Of a stretch of DNA of 64,000 nucleotides, positions 17,261 through 26,113 are shown piece after piece. The notes under the pieces are model-generated. The model was not told the DNA's origin. It saw nothing but the letters and a program-made list of their open reading frames with translations, and ran no database searches. A program made the position numbers and the translations under genes. How positions within the stretch are numbered: position 1 is the first letter of the stretch; each line of letters starts with the position of its first letter. Source of the DNA: SIG299 sp045531955 (GTDB lineage Bacteria; Bacillota; Clostridia; Lachnospirales; Lachnospiraceae); the NCBI GenBank assembly GCA_045531955.1, contig JAZSFC010000047.1, positions 34,713-98,712 of the forward strand. The letters are read 5' to 3'.

Positions 17261-17809
17261 TTACGAAAGAGATACCTTCCGTAAATTCTTCGTCATGTTG
17301 TCGAGCTTGGTACGGATGCTGGAGTCCACGACTCTGTCGCCGATGCGGATTACCATTCCACCGATTAAAGAAGCATCCACGTTGTAGTCTACTTCAAAGC
17401 TTTCATATGACGTCTGCTGTAATAATTTTTCTTCTACCCGCTTTTTCTGGTCGGCAGTTAATTCCACCGCGGAAGTCACACGGGCAACTCCGATCTTTTT
17501 ATACTCACGAACCTTTGCCAGGAAATAGTTTAAAATAGCCTCTATTTCGGCACCTCGATCCTTTTGCGTGATAATCACAAGGAAACCCACAATATCGTCG
17601 GAAAAACGTCCTTTAAAAATGTTTTCGATGACGGAAATCTTTTCTTCCTTGCTGATTTTCGGGTGATTTAAGAGCTTTAAAAGCTCCGGATTTTCAGCAA
17701 AGGCCTGAGCCAGCAATTCTACCTGCTCTGCTACGGAGTCCAGTTCGTTTTGCTCTAATGCAAGTTCAAACAAGGCATCTCCATAGGATCCTTCGATTAA
17801 TTTTGCCAT
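17261..17809 (-). CDS. atpH: ATP synthase delta subunit
   Basis: 182 residues of standard delta (OSCP) architecture. An N-terminal helical bundle (YGDALFELALEQNELD, then HPKISKEEKISVIENIF) precedes a C-terminal segment SLIGGMVIRIGDRVVDSSIRTKLDNM. It links F1 to the b-subunit stalk. Its start overlaps the end of atpF by 13 bp. Confidence 0.96.
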   Translation of the reverse strand: MAKLIEGSYGDALFELALEQNELDSVAEQVELLAQAFAENPELLKLLNHPKISKEEKISVIENIFKGRFSDDIVGFLVIITQKDRGAEIEAILNYFLAKVREYKKIGVARVTSAVELTADQKKRVEEKLLQQTSYESFEVDYNVDASLIGGMVIRIGDRVVDSSIRTKLDNMTKNLRKVSLS

Positions 17810-18336
17810 GTATCCTCACCCATTTCATTCAATGCTTCGTCAATCAGCTTTGCCTGGGCAGCATCGTCTAAAGAGCCCGCAACAAATTTGCCTGCCAGTT
17901 CTCTTGCCACGCCAATCATTTCCTGCTTGACTTCGTCTTTGACCTTACTCTTTTCCAGTTCGATTTCTCTCTCTGCACGTTGCATTACTCTGGCAGCCTC
18001 TTCCTTTGCCTCTGCCACGATTTCGTTTTCGCGGGCAAGGGCTTTCTTTCTGCCTTCGCTAAGAATAGCATCTACATCCTTATCGGCTGCGGCAAGCTTA
18101 GCATAGTACTCTGTTTTCATCTTGTTTGCCTCTGCCATATCACGGGCAGCGGTGTCCATTTCTTCTTTAATTTTGTCCTGACGCTTTTTCATCAGCTCTC
18201 TTGCAGGATTGAATAACAAAAAGGACAGTAAGAAGAATAAGAAGCCTACTGCTAACGCAAGAATGACTGCATCTGCGATTAACTGTGCATCGAGTCCGAA
18301 AATACGGTTTGATAAACCTAATACCATATTACTCAA
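17797..18336 (-). CDS. atpF: ATP synthase b subunit
   Basis: 179 residues. A TTG start (18336) follows AGGAGGCCGAATC; an in-frame ATG is three codons later. One membrane helix (about residues 15-40) is followed by a long charged coiled coil (REKMKKRQDKI-like LMKKRQDKIKEEMDTAARDMAEANKMKTEYYAK), the peripheral stalk. The end overlaps atpH. Confidence 0.95.
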   Translation of the reverse strand: MSNMVLGLSNRIFGLDAQLIADAVILALAVGFLFFLLSFLLFNPARELMKKRQDKIKEEMDTAARDMAEANKMKTEYYAKLAAADKDVDAILSEGRKKALARENEIVAEAKEEAARVMQRAEREIELEKSKVKDEVKQEMIGVARELAGKFVAGSLDDAAQAKLIDEALNEMGEDTWQN

Positions 18337-18374
18337 GATTCGGCCTCCTTCTACAATTTATTTTTTATCAAATC

Positions 18375-18635
18375 TTAAATAAATGGATTTGCGAATAACA
18401 GAATAATAGCTACCGCGAAACCGTAAAGACCTGTTGTTTCGGCAACGGCCTGACCAAGTAACATAGTAGACATGATGTTACCCTTTGCACCCGGATTACG
18501 GCCTACTGCTGCTGCACCGTGACCGGCTGCAATACCCTGACCGATACCAGGACCTACACCGGCGATCATTGCGATACCTGCACCAATAGCAGACATACCT
18601 TTAATAAAAGCTTCACTAGTAATTCCTTCTAACAT
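18375..18635 (-). CDS. atpE: ATP synthase c subunit, Na+-type signature
   Basis: 86 residues from the ATG at 18635, behind GGAGGAAATTAT. Two membrane helices are joined by the polar loop GRNPGAKG. The ion site has Gln33 in helix 1 (GPGIGQG) and Val64, Glu66 and Thr67 in helix 2 (GQAVAETTG), with Tyr71. This is the Na+-coordinating pattern known from Ilyobacter/Propionigenium c rings (Q32, V63, E65, S66) with Thr for Ser. Na+ coupling is therefore predicted. Confidence 0.95.
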   Translation of the reverse strand: MLEGITSEAFIKGMSAIGAGIAMIAGVGPGIGQGIAAGHGAAAVGRNPGAKGNIMSTMLLGQAVAETTGLYGFAVAIILLFANPFI

Positions 18636-18740
18636 ATAATTTCCTCCATTCCACCACATTTTTGCGGCATTCTTCTTTTTGTGCAGCCAAAGTCTTTGAC
18701 CTTGATTGCGGCGATTTGAATCGCTTTGCCTAACATGTAT

Positions 18741-19499
18741 TTAGGCTTCCTCTTCTCCAAAGCATTGAGAAATAAATACCATGGTCAGCATACAGAACAC
18801 ATAAGACTGAATTGCGCCGGAGAACACGTCAAAGTATGCGTGTAAACCGCCGAAAATCGGCCAGATGAAAAACTGCAGCAGTTTTGGAAGCAGACCATAT
18901 AACAGACCCATCATTACAGTTCCGGATAAAATATTACCGAACAAACGTAAGGACATGGACATTGGCGTTGCGATTTCACCGATGATGTTAATCGGCGTTA
19001 ACAAAACCGGCTGGAATAACTTGGTAACATGTCCTGCTTTTTCGTACTTGAAACCATTATAGTGAATCAGTACAAACGTAATCAGGGCAAGGCCAAGAGT
19101 AACACCATAGTCTGCAGTCGGCGGTCTGAGTCCGAACAAACCGGACAAGTTGGCTACGATAAGAAACGCAAATAAAGTTCCGATATAGTTGGAAAACTTT
19201 GAATAATGCTTTTCTCCCATATTATTTCTTGTCAGGCCGTCCACCAGTTCTACCAGGTACTCAATGATATTGAGGAACGTTCCCGGCACTTCGTTTGGAT
19301 CTGCCTTTTTAATGGCACGGTTGGCAAACAATGCTAAAATTGTAAGCGTCAGCACCACCAGCAGCAAACTCACGTGCGTGTTGGTAATCCATAGTTCCTG
19401 TCCGAATACTTCATACTTGAACAAGCCGTCCACGCCGAAGGTTATCTTCGAGTCGGAAGCTGCCAGTATGCCCATTCGAAAGACACTCCCTGGTCCCAC
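18741..19499 (-). CDS. atpB: ATP synthase a subunit
   Basis: Up to 252 residues. Two starts are possible: a GTG at 19499 (AAGGTGAG close upstream) or an ATG at 19475 (GGGAG ten bases upstream), giving 244 aa. Five or six membrane helices are visible. The essential stator arginine is in MSMSLRLFGNILSG and the C-terminus carries the usual polar helix (GAIQSYVFCMLTMVFIS). It forms the ion half-channels with the c ring. The 105-bp gap to atpE contains small hairpins but no gene. Confidence 0.95.
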   Translation of the reverse strand: MGPGSVFRMGILAASDSKITFGVDGLFKYEVFGQELWITNTHVSLLLVVLTLTILALFANRAIKKADPNEVPGTFLNIIEYLVELVDGLTRNNMGEKHYSKFSNYIGTLFAFLIVANLSGLFGLRPPTADYGVTLGLALITFVLIHYNGFKYEKAGHVTKLFQPVLLTPINIIGEIATPMSMSLRLFGNILSGTVMMGLLYGLLPKLLQFFIWPIFGGLHAYFDVFSGAIQSYVFCMLTMVFISQCFGEEEA

Positions 19500-19503
19500 T
19501 TTC

Positions 19504-19899
19504 TCACCTTCCTTTGTTTATAAAATTTTGTAAAACCTTATGGGTTAACGGCTGTAAATAAGCCGAAAACTTCAAACTTAATACTCCGAGGACAACACCG
19601 ATAACGGAAATCCATTCCGGAAAAATCAGTGCCGCCGCCAACGCAGCTACCATAAGCAAAAAGCGCAAAAATGTACCCTTCTGTACTTTTTTAGTAGCAT
19701 TTTCTGTATCATACAACATGGCTTGCTCCAGAGAATGATGCATATGGGCACTCATTACTCCGGCTACTATACAGCCTATCAGAAGTCCCAGTGTATAGGC
19801 TATCCGGTTGTCTGCAAAAATATTTCCGATTAAAAAAAGAAGTCCGCATAAAACCACTCCAATAATCAGTTCGTACAACGTCTGCTTTGTTTCCTGCAT
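19504..19899 (-). CDS. atpI: ATP synthase subunit I-like membrane protein
   Basis: 131 residues with four hydrophobic helices (about 8-28, 33-53, 75-95 and 98-115), behind GGAGGTTTTACT. Position (between atpZ and atpB) and topology fit the poorly conserved AtpI family, which helps c-ring assembly. Sequence similarity to AtpI is not strong to the eye, so the call rests largely on context. Confidence 0.75.
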   Translation of the reverse strand: MQETKQTLYELIIGVVLCGLLFLIGNIFADNRIAYTLGLLIGCIVAGVMSAHMHHSLEQAMLYDTENATKKVQKGTFLRFLLMVAALAAALIFPEWISVIGVVLGVLSLKFSAYLQPLTHKVLQNFINKGR

Positions 19900-19923
19900 A
19901 GTAAAACCTCCACATAATAACGA

Positions 19924-20250
19924 TTAGTCTTCTTTCTTTTCTGTTGTACTCTCCCTTTGTTCTCTTCGTTGTTTATTACGCTCCCCGGCCTTCTTTAAGT
20001 TTTCAATATAAGCCAGTTCATCATCTTCTCTTTTTTTATCCTTTGCATAGAAATTTTTAGTCAAATGATAAACATTACGTACCGCTGCTCCCATACCGAG
20101 GAACAGAAAAACCGGCACAAAAATTTTAGAGTCTAACCACTCATTTAACTTAATTCCGAAGAACAGACATAAGAAAATCGGAACCAGCATAGACAGGCTG
20201 ATTTGGGATATCATCATTAAACTTCTTACAACTGCGCCATTTTTCCCCAT
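19924..20250 (-). CDS. atpZ: AtpZ/AtpI-type F1Fo-associated protein
   Basis: 108 residues with two membrane helices (about 12-32 and 42-60) and a charged tail (DKKREDDELAYIENLKKAGERNKQ). The segment SLSMLVPIFLCLFFGIKLNEWLDSK resembles the F0F1 gene 1 family. It is the first gene of the ATP synthase operon. Homologues assist Fo assembly and have been tied to divalent cation transport in alkaliphiles; the latter is not testable here. Confidence 0.8.
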   Translation of the reverse strand: MGKNGAVVRSLMMISQISLSMLVPIFLCLFFGIKLNEWLDSKIFVPVFLFLGMGAAVRNVYHLTKNFYAKDKKREDDELAYIENLKKAGERNKQRREQRESTTEKKED

Positions 20251-20279
20251 TATCTATTCTCCTTATACTAAACATTACT

Positions 20280-20290
20280 ATTTTACCACA
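20280..20290 (-). promoter_or_regulatory. extended -10 element for the ATP synthase operon
   Basis: The minus strand reads TGTGGTAAAATAG, an extended -10 (TG then TAAAAT at 20280-20285), about 30 bp before the atpZ start. No convincing -35 is present. The gdpP promoter has nearly the same sequence (GTGTGGTATAATA). Confidence 0.5.
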
Positions 20291-20365
20291 CTTTTGCCCT
20301 AAAAGATAGCCTTTTTTGCCTTTTTTCTTCGTTAATTCTTTAACGTGCAAAACCAGGATTTTTCC

Positions 20366-20394
20366 GTGACAAAACGAGGGTTTCATGTTATACT
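20366..20394 (+). promoter_or_regulatory. sigma-A promoter of trkA-trkH
   Basis: GTGACA (20366-20371), a 17-nt spacer ending in TGT, then TATACT (20389-20394). This includes an extended -10. It lies 42 bp before the trkA start. Confidence 0.75.
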
Positions 20395-20435
20395 AAAGGG
20401 TATCATATTTACAGAAATTCGAAAGGATTTTAATC

Positions 20436-21803
20436 ATGAAAATAATTATTGTGGGCTGCGGCAAAGTAGGTTACGCCCTGTGCCAGCAGTTAAACGACGA
20501 AGGACACGACATCACCCTGATAGACAAAAACGCCGACCGTCTTCAGCCGGTGGTGGATAATTTAGACATTCAGGTAATGACCGGCAACGGAACCAGCTTT
20601 CTTGTACAGCAGGAAGCCGGTATCGAAAACACCGATCTGCTCATTGCCGTTACCAACGAAGATGAAATCAACTTAATCACCTGCCTCATTGCAAAAAAAG
20701 CCGGCAACAACTGCCGTACCATTGCCAGAGTCAGAAATCCGCAGTATTTCAACGAAATCGACTACTTAAAGGCTGCCATCGGCATCTCCTCCAGTATTAA
20801 TCCGGAGTATGCGGCCGCCCACGAAATCGCCCGCCTCATTCAGGTGCCGGATGCCATCGACATCGACTCCTTTGCCAGAGGCCGCGTAGACTTACTGCGT
20901 ATCGCCATTCCGGAAAATTCTCCTTACGACAACATGAAAGTCTTCGAATTTTCCAAAAAGTTCAACCGTGAAGTATTAATCTGTATTTTGGAGCACGAAC
21001 ATGAAATCAGCATTCCAAACGGCAGCAGTATCCTGCACGCCGGCGACACGATTTCTGTTATCCTGCCAAGAAAAAAAATTGCCAGCTTCTGTAATGCCCT
21101 GCAGATGTCCGCTGTCCGCGAAATCAAAGACGTTATGATTGCAGGCGGCGGCACCACTGCATATTATCTGGCGGAAATCCTTGCAAAATCCGGCATATCG
21201 GTAAAGCTTATCGAAAAAGACAAAGACCGCAGCCGGTTCTTAAGTCTTGCACTTCCAAAGGCTCAAATCATCAATGCCGATGCCACGGTTCACGAAAACC
21301 TTTTGGAAGAAGGCTTGCCGCAAATGGATGCCTTCGTTGCACTGACCACTCAGGATGAAACCAATATTTTCCTGTCCCTGTATGCAGATAAGGTTGCCCC
21401 GAAGTGCAAAAAGATAACCAAAATCAGTAAAATGGCCCAGGATGAAATTATTGAAGAGCTTCCGATCGGCAGTATTATTTCTGCAAGAAACACTACCACC
21501 GAATATATTTTAAAATATGTCCGTTCCTTAACCAACAGCTACGGAAGTAATGTGGAAGCCTTGTACCGCCTGATGGACAACCAGGTTGAAGCACTGGAAT
21601 TTCATGTCAGGGAATCCGGTCCGGTTACCGGAACACCACTGTTTGAACTACAGCTAAAATCCAATCTTTTAATCTGCTGTATTGTCCGCGGCAAACAGAT
21701 TATTACCCCGTCCGGCCGCGACACCATCGAGCTTGGTGATACAGTTATTGTGGTTACTACCAACAAAGGACTTCAGGATATTTCCGATATCTTAGCAGAA
21801 TAA
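20436..21803 (+). CDS. trkA: Trk system K+ uptake regulatory NAD-binding protein
   Basis: 455 residues with two tandem RCK units. The first Rossmann motif is IIIVGCGKVGYALCQQL (residues 3-19) and ends with a RCK_C segment near 140-220. The second begins with VMIAGGGTTAYYLAEIL near 232 and ends in a second RCK_C domain (VEALEFHVRESGPVTGTPL to DTVIVVTTNKGL). It gates TrkH in response to NAD(H)/nucleotides. RCK_C domains of Firmicutes K+ transporters are known c-di-AMP targets. It is followed 13 bp later by trkH. Confidence 0.96.
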   Translation: MKIIIVGCGKVGYALCQQLNDEGHDITLIDKNADRLQPVVDNLDIQVMTGNGTSFLVQQEAGIENTDLLIAVTNEDEINLITCLIAKKAGNNCRTIARVRNPQYFNEIDYLKAAIGISSSINPEYAAAHEIARLIQVPDAIDIDSFARGRVDLLRIAIPENSPYDNMKVFEFSKKFNREVLICILEHEHEISIPNGSSILHAGDTISVILPRKKIASFCNALQMSAVREIKDVMIAGGGTTAYYLAEILAKSGISVKLIEKDKDRSRFLSLALPKAQIINADATVHENLLEEGLPQMDAFVALTTQDETNIFLSLYADKVAPKCKKITKISKMAQDEIIEELPIGSIISARNTTTEYILKYVRSLTNSYGSNVEALYRLMDNQVEALEFHVRESGPVTGTPLFELQLKSNLLICCIVRGKQIITPSGRDTIELGDTVIVVTTNKGLQDISDILAE

Positions 21804-21816
21804 AGAGGACACAACT

Positions 21817-23256
21817 ATGAATTATTCCATTATTTTATATATTCTCGGCTGGGTACTGAACCTGCAGGGTGTGTTTATGCTTCCTCCCTGTCTGGTGGGC
21901 TTGATTTACAAAGAATATCATGACGCTTTGGTATACGTTATCATTTCCGTCTGCTGTACTGTTGTAGGCATTTTTCTCCGTCGGATGAAATCAAAAAACA
22001 GCACCTTCTATGCAAAGGAAGGCTTCGTTGCAGTAGCGCTCAGCTGGATTATCCTCAGTATGACCGGCGCCATTCCTTTTGTATTAAACGGGGACATCCC
22101 GGCCTATGTAGACGCTTTGTTTGAAATTATTTCCGGCTACACAACTACCGGTTCCAGTATCTTAACCAACGTGGAAGGGCTCTCCCATGCCAACCTCTTT
22201 TTCCGCAGCTTCAGCCACTGGATTGGCGGTATGGGTGTGCTGGTATTTATCCTTGCCATTTTACCTATGACCGGCGGTTCTACCATGAATCTGTTAAAAG
22301 CAGAATCTCCCGGACCTTCCGTAGGCAAGCTGGTTCCGAAAATGCGTCAGACAGCATTTATTCTGTACACCATTTATTTTGTAATGACAATTATAACCAT
22401 TATCTTTCTGCTGTTTGGCGGAATGCCGTTGTTTGAATCTATCTGCCATGCCTTCGGTGCGGCAGGTACCGGTGGCTTCGGTATTAAAAACGACAGTATC
22501 GCAAGCTACTCTCCTTACCTGCAGACAGTGCTCACCATATCCATGTTTTTATTTGGGGTAAACTTTACCTTCTTCTACTACATTCTTATCCGCAGAGTAA
22601 GAGATGCATTTAAAATGGAAGAAGTCCGCTGGTATTTTGGTATTTATGGCATAGCTGTTATCCTCTTAATGTCAAACCTGCTGTATCACGGTTATGCCTT
22701 TGGAGAAAGCCTGCTCCACGTCACTTTCCAGGTAGCCTCCATTATGACCACCACCGGATATGCCACAACGGATTTCAATTTATGGCCGGAATTTTCCCGC
22801 GGTCTTATGGTATGCCTTATGTTTATCGGTGCTTGTGCCGGTTCCACCGGCGGCGGAATCAAGGTGTCCCGTATCATGATTTACTTAAAACAGGTAGGAA
22901 AGGAACTGATGCAACAGATTCATCCTCGACGCGTCCATGTCCTCAAAATGGACGGCAAGGAAATTCCTCATGCTACCGCCCATTCCTGTAATGTATTATT
23001 AATGACTTACGTTGTAGTATTCATTGCCTCCTACCTTCTGATTTCCCTGGATGGTTTTGATACCACAACCAATTTCACAGCAATTGCTGCGACCTTAAAC
23101 AACATTGGTCCCGGTCTGAATATGGTTGGAGCCACCGGTAACTTTTCCGCTTTCTCCAACTTTTCAAAGTTTGTCCTCATGTTTGACATGCTGGCGGGCA
23201 GACTGGAAATCATTCCGATGCTTCTATTATTTTATCCTTCTACATGGAAAAAGTAG
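21817..23256 (+). CDS. trkH: TrkH family potassium uptake channel
   Basis: 479 residues, highly hydrophobic, with four pore-loop segments matching the K+ selectivity filters: SGYTTTGSSIL, AAGTGGFGIK, MTTTGYATTD and NNIGPGLNMVG. It forms the K+-translocating subunit with TrkA in the cytoplasmic membrane. Trk/Ktr systems are driven by ion gradients, often Na+ in Firmicutes, consistent with the Na+-type ATP synthase next door. Confidence 0.96.
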   Translation: MNYSIILYILGWVLNLQGVFMLPPCLVGLIYKEYHDALVYVIISVCCTVVGIFLRRMKSKNSTFYAKEGFVAVALSWIILSMTGAIPFVLNGDIPAYVDALFEIISGYTTTGSSILTNVEGLSHANLFFRSFSHWIGGMGVLVFILAILPMTGGSTMNLLKAESPGPSVGKLVPKMRQTAFILYTIYFVMTIITIIFLLFGGMPLFESICHAFGAAGTGGFGIKNDSIASYSPYLQTVLTISMFLFGVNFTFFYYILIRRVRDAFKMEEVRWYFGIYGIAVILLMSNLLYHGYAFGESLLHVTFQVASIMTTTGYATTDFNLWPEFSRGLMVCLMFIGACAGSTGGGIKVSRIMIYLKQVGKELMQQIHPRRVHVLKMDGKEIPHATAHSCNVLLMTYVVVFIASYLLISLDGFDTTTNFTAIAATLNNIGPGLNMVGATGNFSAFSNFSKFVLMFDMLAGRLEIIPMLLLFYPSTWKK

Positions 23257-23325
23257 TGCATTTTTTTCTAACCTATGGTATAATAGAAAAAAGGTCTTTA
23301 CAATCGGATAAAGGAGTGGTTTACC

Positions 23326-23805
23326 ATGGATGAATCAGACATCCGACTCTACCGTAAACGGTTTATTCCGGATGAGTTGAAACTTCTGTCAGACGACAAA
23401 ATCTTATATGTGGATAATGATTTAATCATTACCTCCTGGAACACACTGAAACCGCGTTCTGATTTTGCCTCCGGCATTTCCGCCTACTACCGTAAGGAAG
23501 GTTTTAAAATCAGCCGCCACTACGGTGCAGACGGCACCTTTACAAGATGGTACTGTGATATTACCGCAGAATCCGTAACTAAAGATGGTCTTGTTTTCTC
23601 CGACCTTTTAATTGACGTGGTCATCTTCCCTGATGGCACCGTCCGCGTGGTAGATTTGGACGAAGCAGCCGATGCCCTGGAACAGGGCCTCATCTCTGCA
23701 GAACTGTTAACACAGGCGCTCCGCTCCACAAATAAACTTCTGACATACATTCACCAAGGTAAATTTCCTGAATTAACGGCATGTATGTCAAAATACATAA
23801 AATAA
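23326..23805 (+). CDS. DUF402 family protein
   Basis: 159 residues. The DUF402 core is visible: SRHYGADGTFTRWYCDIT and LLIDVVIFPDGTVRVVDLDEAADALEQG, including the acidic residues that bind metal in the family (some members are nucleotide phosphatases, others thioesterase-like). The substrate is unknown. A TATAAT box at 23279-23284 with a weak -35 suggests its own promoter, although it follows trkH by only 69 bp. Ribosome site AAGGAGTGG. Confidence 0.8.
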   Translation: MDESDIRLYRKRFIPDELKLLSDDKILYVDNDLIITSWNTLKPRSDFASGISAYYRKEGFKISRHYGADGTFTRWYCDITAESVTKDGLVFSDLLIDVVIFPDGTVRVVDLDEAADALEQGLISAELLTQALRSTNKLLTYIHQGKFPELTACMSKYIK

Positions 23806-23846
23806 ATCCGGTGTTTACCAAAACGCCATAGTAAAGGGGTTTTTAC

Positions 23847-25253
23847 ATGTTTAAAAAGAAAGAGAAAAAAACAAACGGAACAAATGACAAACAGCTTCTT
23901 TTAGAAGCAATGCAACAGTTTATCGACGGCAAATATGCAAACCTTGATACTTCTGTCTATGCAGACGCAGAAGTTGCTGAAAAGTTTAACCAAATGATGA
24001 CTGTCCTTAAGAAGTCTAACAATAACTATGTTATGCGTATGAACGAAGCTATGGAACACATCGGCGACAACTCCTGCGTAAAAGAAATGATTGAACAGGT
24101 AATGGCCCAGACCAGTTCCATTCAAAGCATGACAGCTTCCAGTAAGGAATTTGAAGCTTCCATCCAAAACATTTCCGAGGAAGTGGAGCATATCCGTGAT
24201 GAGGCGCATGCAGCCATTGAAGTATCCACCGCAAGCGTCAGCAACATGAACGAAACCATCGAAGCAGTTACTGATTCCGTAACTCAAATTCAAGGTATCC
24301 ACGAAAAGGTTGCTGTTTTTGAAGAAAAAATCGGACAAATCAATAATATCATTGACGTTGTTAAGAAGTTAGCTAACCAAAGTAATCTGCTTGCTTTAAA
24401 CGCTTCCATCGAAGCAGCCCGTGCCGGTGAAGCAGGTCGTGGGTTTGCTATTGTTGCCGGTCAGGTAAAAGATCTTTCCGCTAACACTGCCCAGTCTGCA
24501 GACATGGTAGTAGATTACGTAGACGAACTCCGTGCCAGTTTGGCAGAATTAAAAGACTTGGTAGACAGCACCACTGAGCACTTAAATGAAAGCAACAGCC
24601 GTGTACAAAACTCCGTGCAGGATATCAACAGCATGAGTCAGCACATGGATTTAATTAACGACCGTATTAACAACATCCACGATGCCGTTAATACCCAGAC
24701 CGCAGTTACCCAGAGTTTCCTCAACTCCATCGAGTCCATGGCAGAAAGCTATGAAATTTTAGAGCGTGACTGTTTTGCCACCGGTGACCATCTCCACTCC
24801 ATCAGCCGCTATGTAGACAGTGCCCGCGGCGACATGGCAAGAGGATTCTCCGACTTAACCACTCAGGACTGGGTGCGCATCTTCCAGATTGATCACCACA
24901 TCTTAACCTGGAGAATGTACAACAACATTGCAGGTTTTGAACACTTAAAGATCGAGCAGTTAAATAACTGGGATGCATGTAAGCTTGGTAAATGGATTGG
25001 CCAGCAAACCGACCCACGCATCACCGGCAGTACCCAGTTTAAGGATGTAAAAAAATACCACGAAGAACTGCATCACCATGGATGCGATTCCTGGCAGGCA
25101 GCCGAAGACGGCAACCGTGAACTTGCCCTTCAGCACTTTGATATGGCACTGGCAAGCTACCGTAAGTTCTACGATGCCATCGAAAACTTCAAGGCATATC
25201 TTAGAACCATTGGCCACGTAGACGAAACACCGATTAAGCCTTTTAAGAACTAA
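23847..25253 (+). CDS. soluble methyl-accepting chemoreceptor with C-terminal CZB domain
   Basis: 468 residues and no membrane segment. A short N-terminal region leads to a long coiled-coil signalling domain with the conserved hairpin tip NLLALNASIEAARAGEAGRGFAIVA (about residues 182-206). The C-terminal 120 residues form a chemoreceptor zinc-binding (CZB) domain with His in IDHHILTWR, the CKLGKWIG motif, and HEELHHHG. CZB binds Zn2+ and reads zinc or oxidant signals. No che genes are nearby, so the input to motility is inferred only. It is monocistronic, ended by a strong terminator. Confidence 0.92.
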   Translation: MFKKKEKKTNGTNDKQLLLEAMQQFIDGKYANLDTSVYADAEVAEKFNQMMTVLKKSNNNYVMRMNEAMEHIGDNSCVKEMIEQVMAQTSSIQSMTASSKEFEASIQNISEEVEHIRDEAHAAIEVSTASVSNMNETIEAVTDSVTQIQGIHEKVAVFEEKIGQINNIIDVVKKLANQSNLLALNASIEAARAGEAGRGFAIVAGQVKDLSANTAQSADMVVDYVDELRASLAELKDLVDSTTEHLNESNSRVQNSVQDINSMSQHMDLINDRINNIHDAVNTQTAVTQSFLNSIESMAESYEILERDCFATGDHLHSISRYVDSARGDMARGFSDLTTQDWVRIFQIDHHILTWRMYNNIAGFEHLKIEQLNNWDACKLGKWIGQQTDPRITGSTQFKDVKKYHEELHHHGCDSWQAAEDGNRELALQHFDMALASYRKFYDAIENFKAYLRTIGHVDETPIKPFKN

Positions 25254-25256
25254 TAA

Positions 25257-25317
25257 GAAAGAAACACAGGGAACTCCAATTATGATTATGGTAAGTCGTC
25301 CCTGTGTTTCTTTTTTT
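25257..25317 (+). terminator. intrinsic terminator after the chemoreceptor
   Basis: GAAACACAGGGA pairs perfectly with TCCCTGTGTTTC across a 26-nt loop and is followed by TTTTTTT. Confidence 0.9.
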
Positions 25318-25462
25318 ATTATTAACATACTCCGACGGATTTGTTTTTATTATGATGCAGGTAACCGCTGAAATATTTTTATCGCAATAAACCGTTAGTC
25401 CGAATATTCTTTTTCTTTCATGGTAATACTTTCTATATCCATAAAAACCAGGAGGTATTACC

Positions 25463-26062
25463 ATGTCTATTGATTTTAAATCCAGTGAAACCATGAAAAA
25501 CCTGATGAAGGCCTTTGCCGGTGAAAGCCAGGCAAGAAACCGTTACACCTTCGCTGCTGCCCAGGCAAAAAAAGAGGATTTATACGTTATTTCCGCCATT
25601 TTCAAATTTACTGCCAAGCAGGAGCGTGAGCATGCTGAAATTTTTTACAACCATTTAAAAGAAATGGCCGGCGAAACCATCTCCATCGACGGCACTTATC
25701 CGGTAGACATTACCGAATCTGTCATCCAATTACTACGCTATGCGGAACACAATGAAATGGAGGAATACGGAGATGTCTATAAGCACTTCTCCGACGTTGC
25801 CGGTCAGGAAGGATTTGCAAAAATAGCTGCTGATTTCAAACAGATTGCCGAAATCGAAAAAACACATGCAGAGCGTTTTTCCACGTTTGCAGATTTATTG
25901 GAGCAAAATAAACTGTTTCTCTCTGATGTATCCTGCAAATGGATGTGTTTAAACTGCGGCAACGTAATCGAAACTACAAAGGTACCTGAGAAATGTCCGG
26001 TCTGCAACCACGACAAGGGATATTTCATCCGGTTGGAATTTGCGCCATATACCTGCGGCTAA
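25463..26062 (+). CDS. rbr: rubrerythrin
   Basis: 199 residues. The diiron four-helix bundle has ligands in FAGESQARNRY, KQEREHAEIFYNHL, EHNEMEEYGDVYKHF and AEIEKTHAERF. A C-terminal rubredoxin-like knuckle carries MCLNCG and CPVCNHDKGYF. It reduces hydrogen peroxide in anaerobes. The CxxC pairs are intact. Ribosome site AGGAGGTATTACC. The 209-bp upstream spacer shows no clear PerR box. Confidence 0.95.
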   Translation: MSIDFKSSETMKNLMKAFAGESQARNRYTFAAAQAKKEDLYVISAIFKFTAKQEREHAEIFYNHLKEMAGETISIDGTYPVDITESVIQLLRYAEHNEMEEYGDVYKHFSDVAGQEGFAKIAADFKQIAEIEKTHAERFSTFADLLEQNKLFLSDVSCKWMCLNCGNVIETTKVPEKCPVCNHDKGYFIRLEFAPYTCG

Positions 26063-26065
26063 AAT

Positions 26066-26108
26066 AAAACCGGACAGCTCATCACCAAAAAAAGAGCTGT
26101 CCGGTTTT
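26066..26108. terminator. bidirectional terminator between rbr and rpiB
   Basis: A 15-bp perfect stem AAAACCGGACAGCTC/GAGCTGTCCGGTTTT with a 13-nt A-rich loop separates the convergent genes. Confidence 0.9.
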
Positions 26109-26113
26109 CATTT

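Noticed and set aside
25318..25462. A PerR box upstream of rubrerythrin
   Set aside because: No TTATAAT-n-ATTATAA-like palindrome was found; only AT-rich sequence without symmetry.
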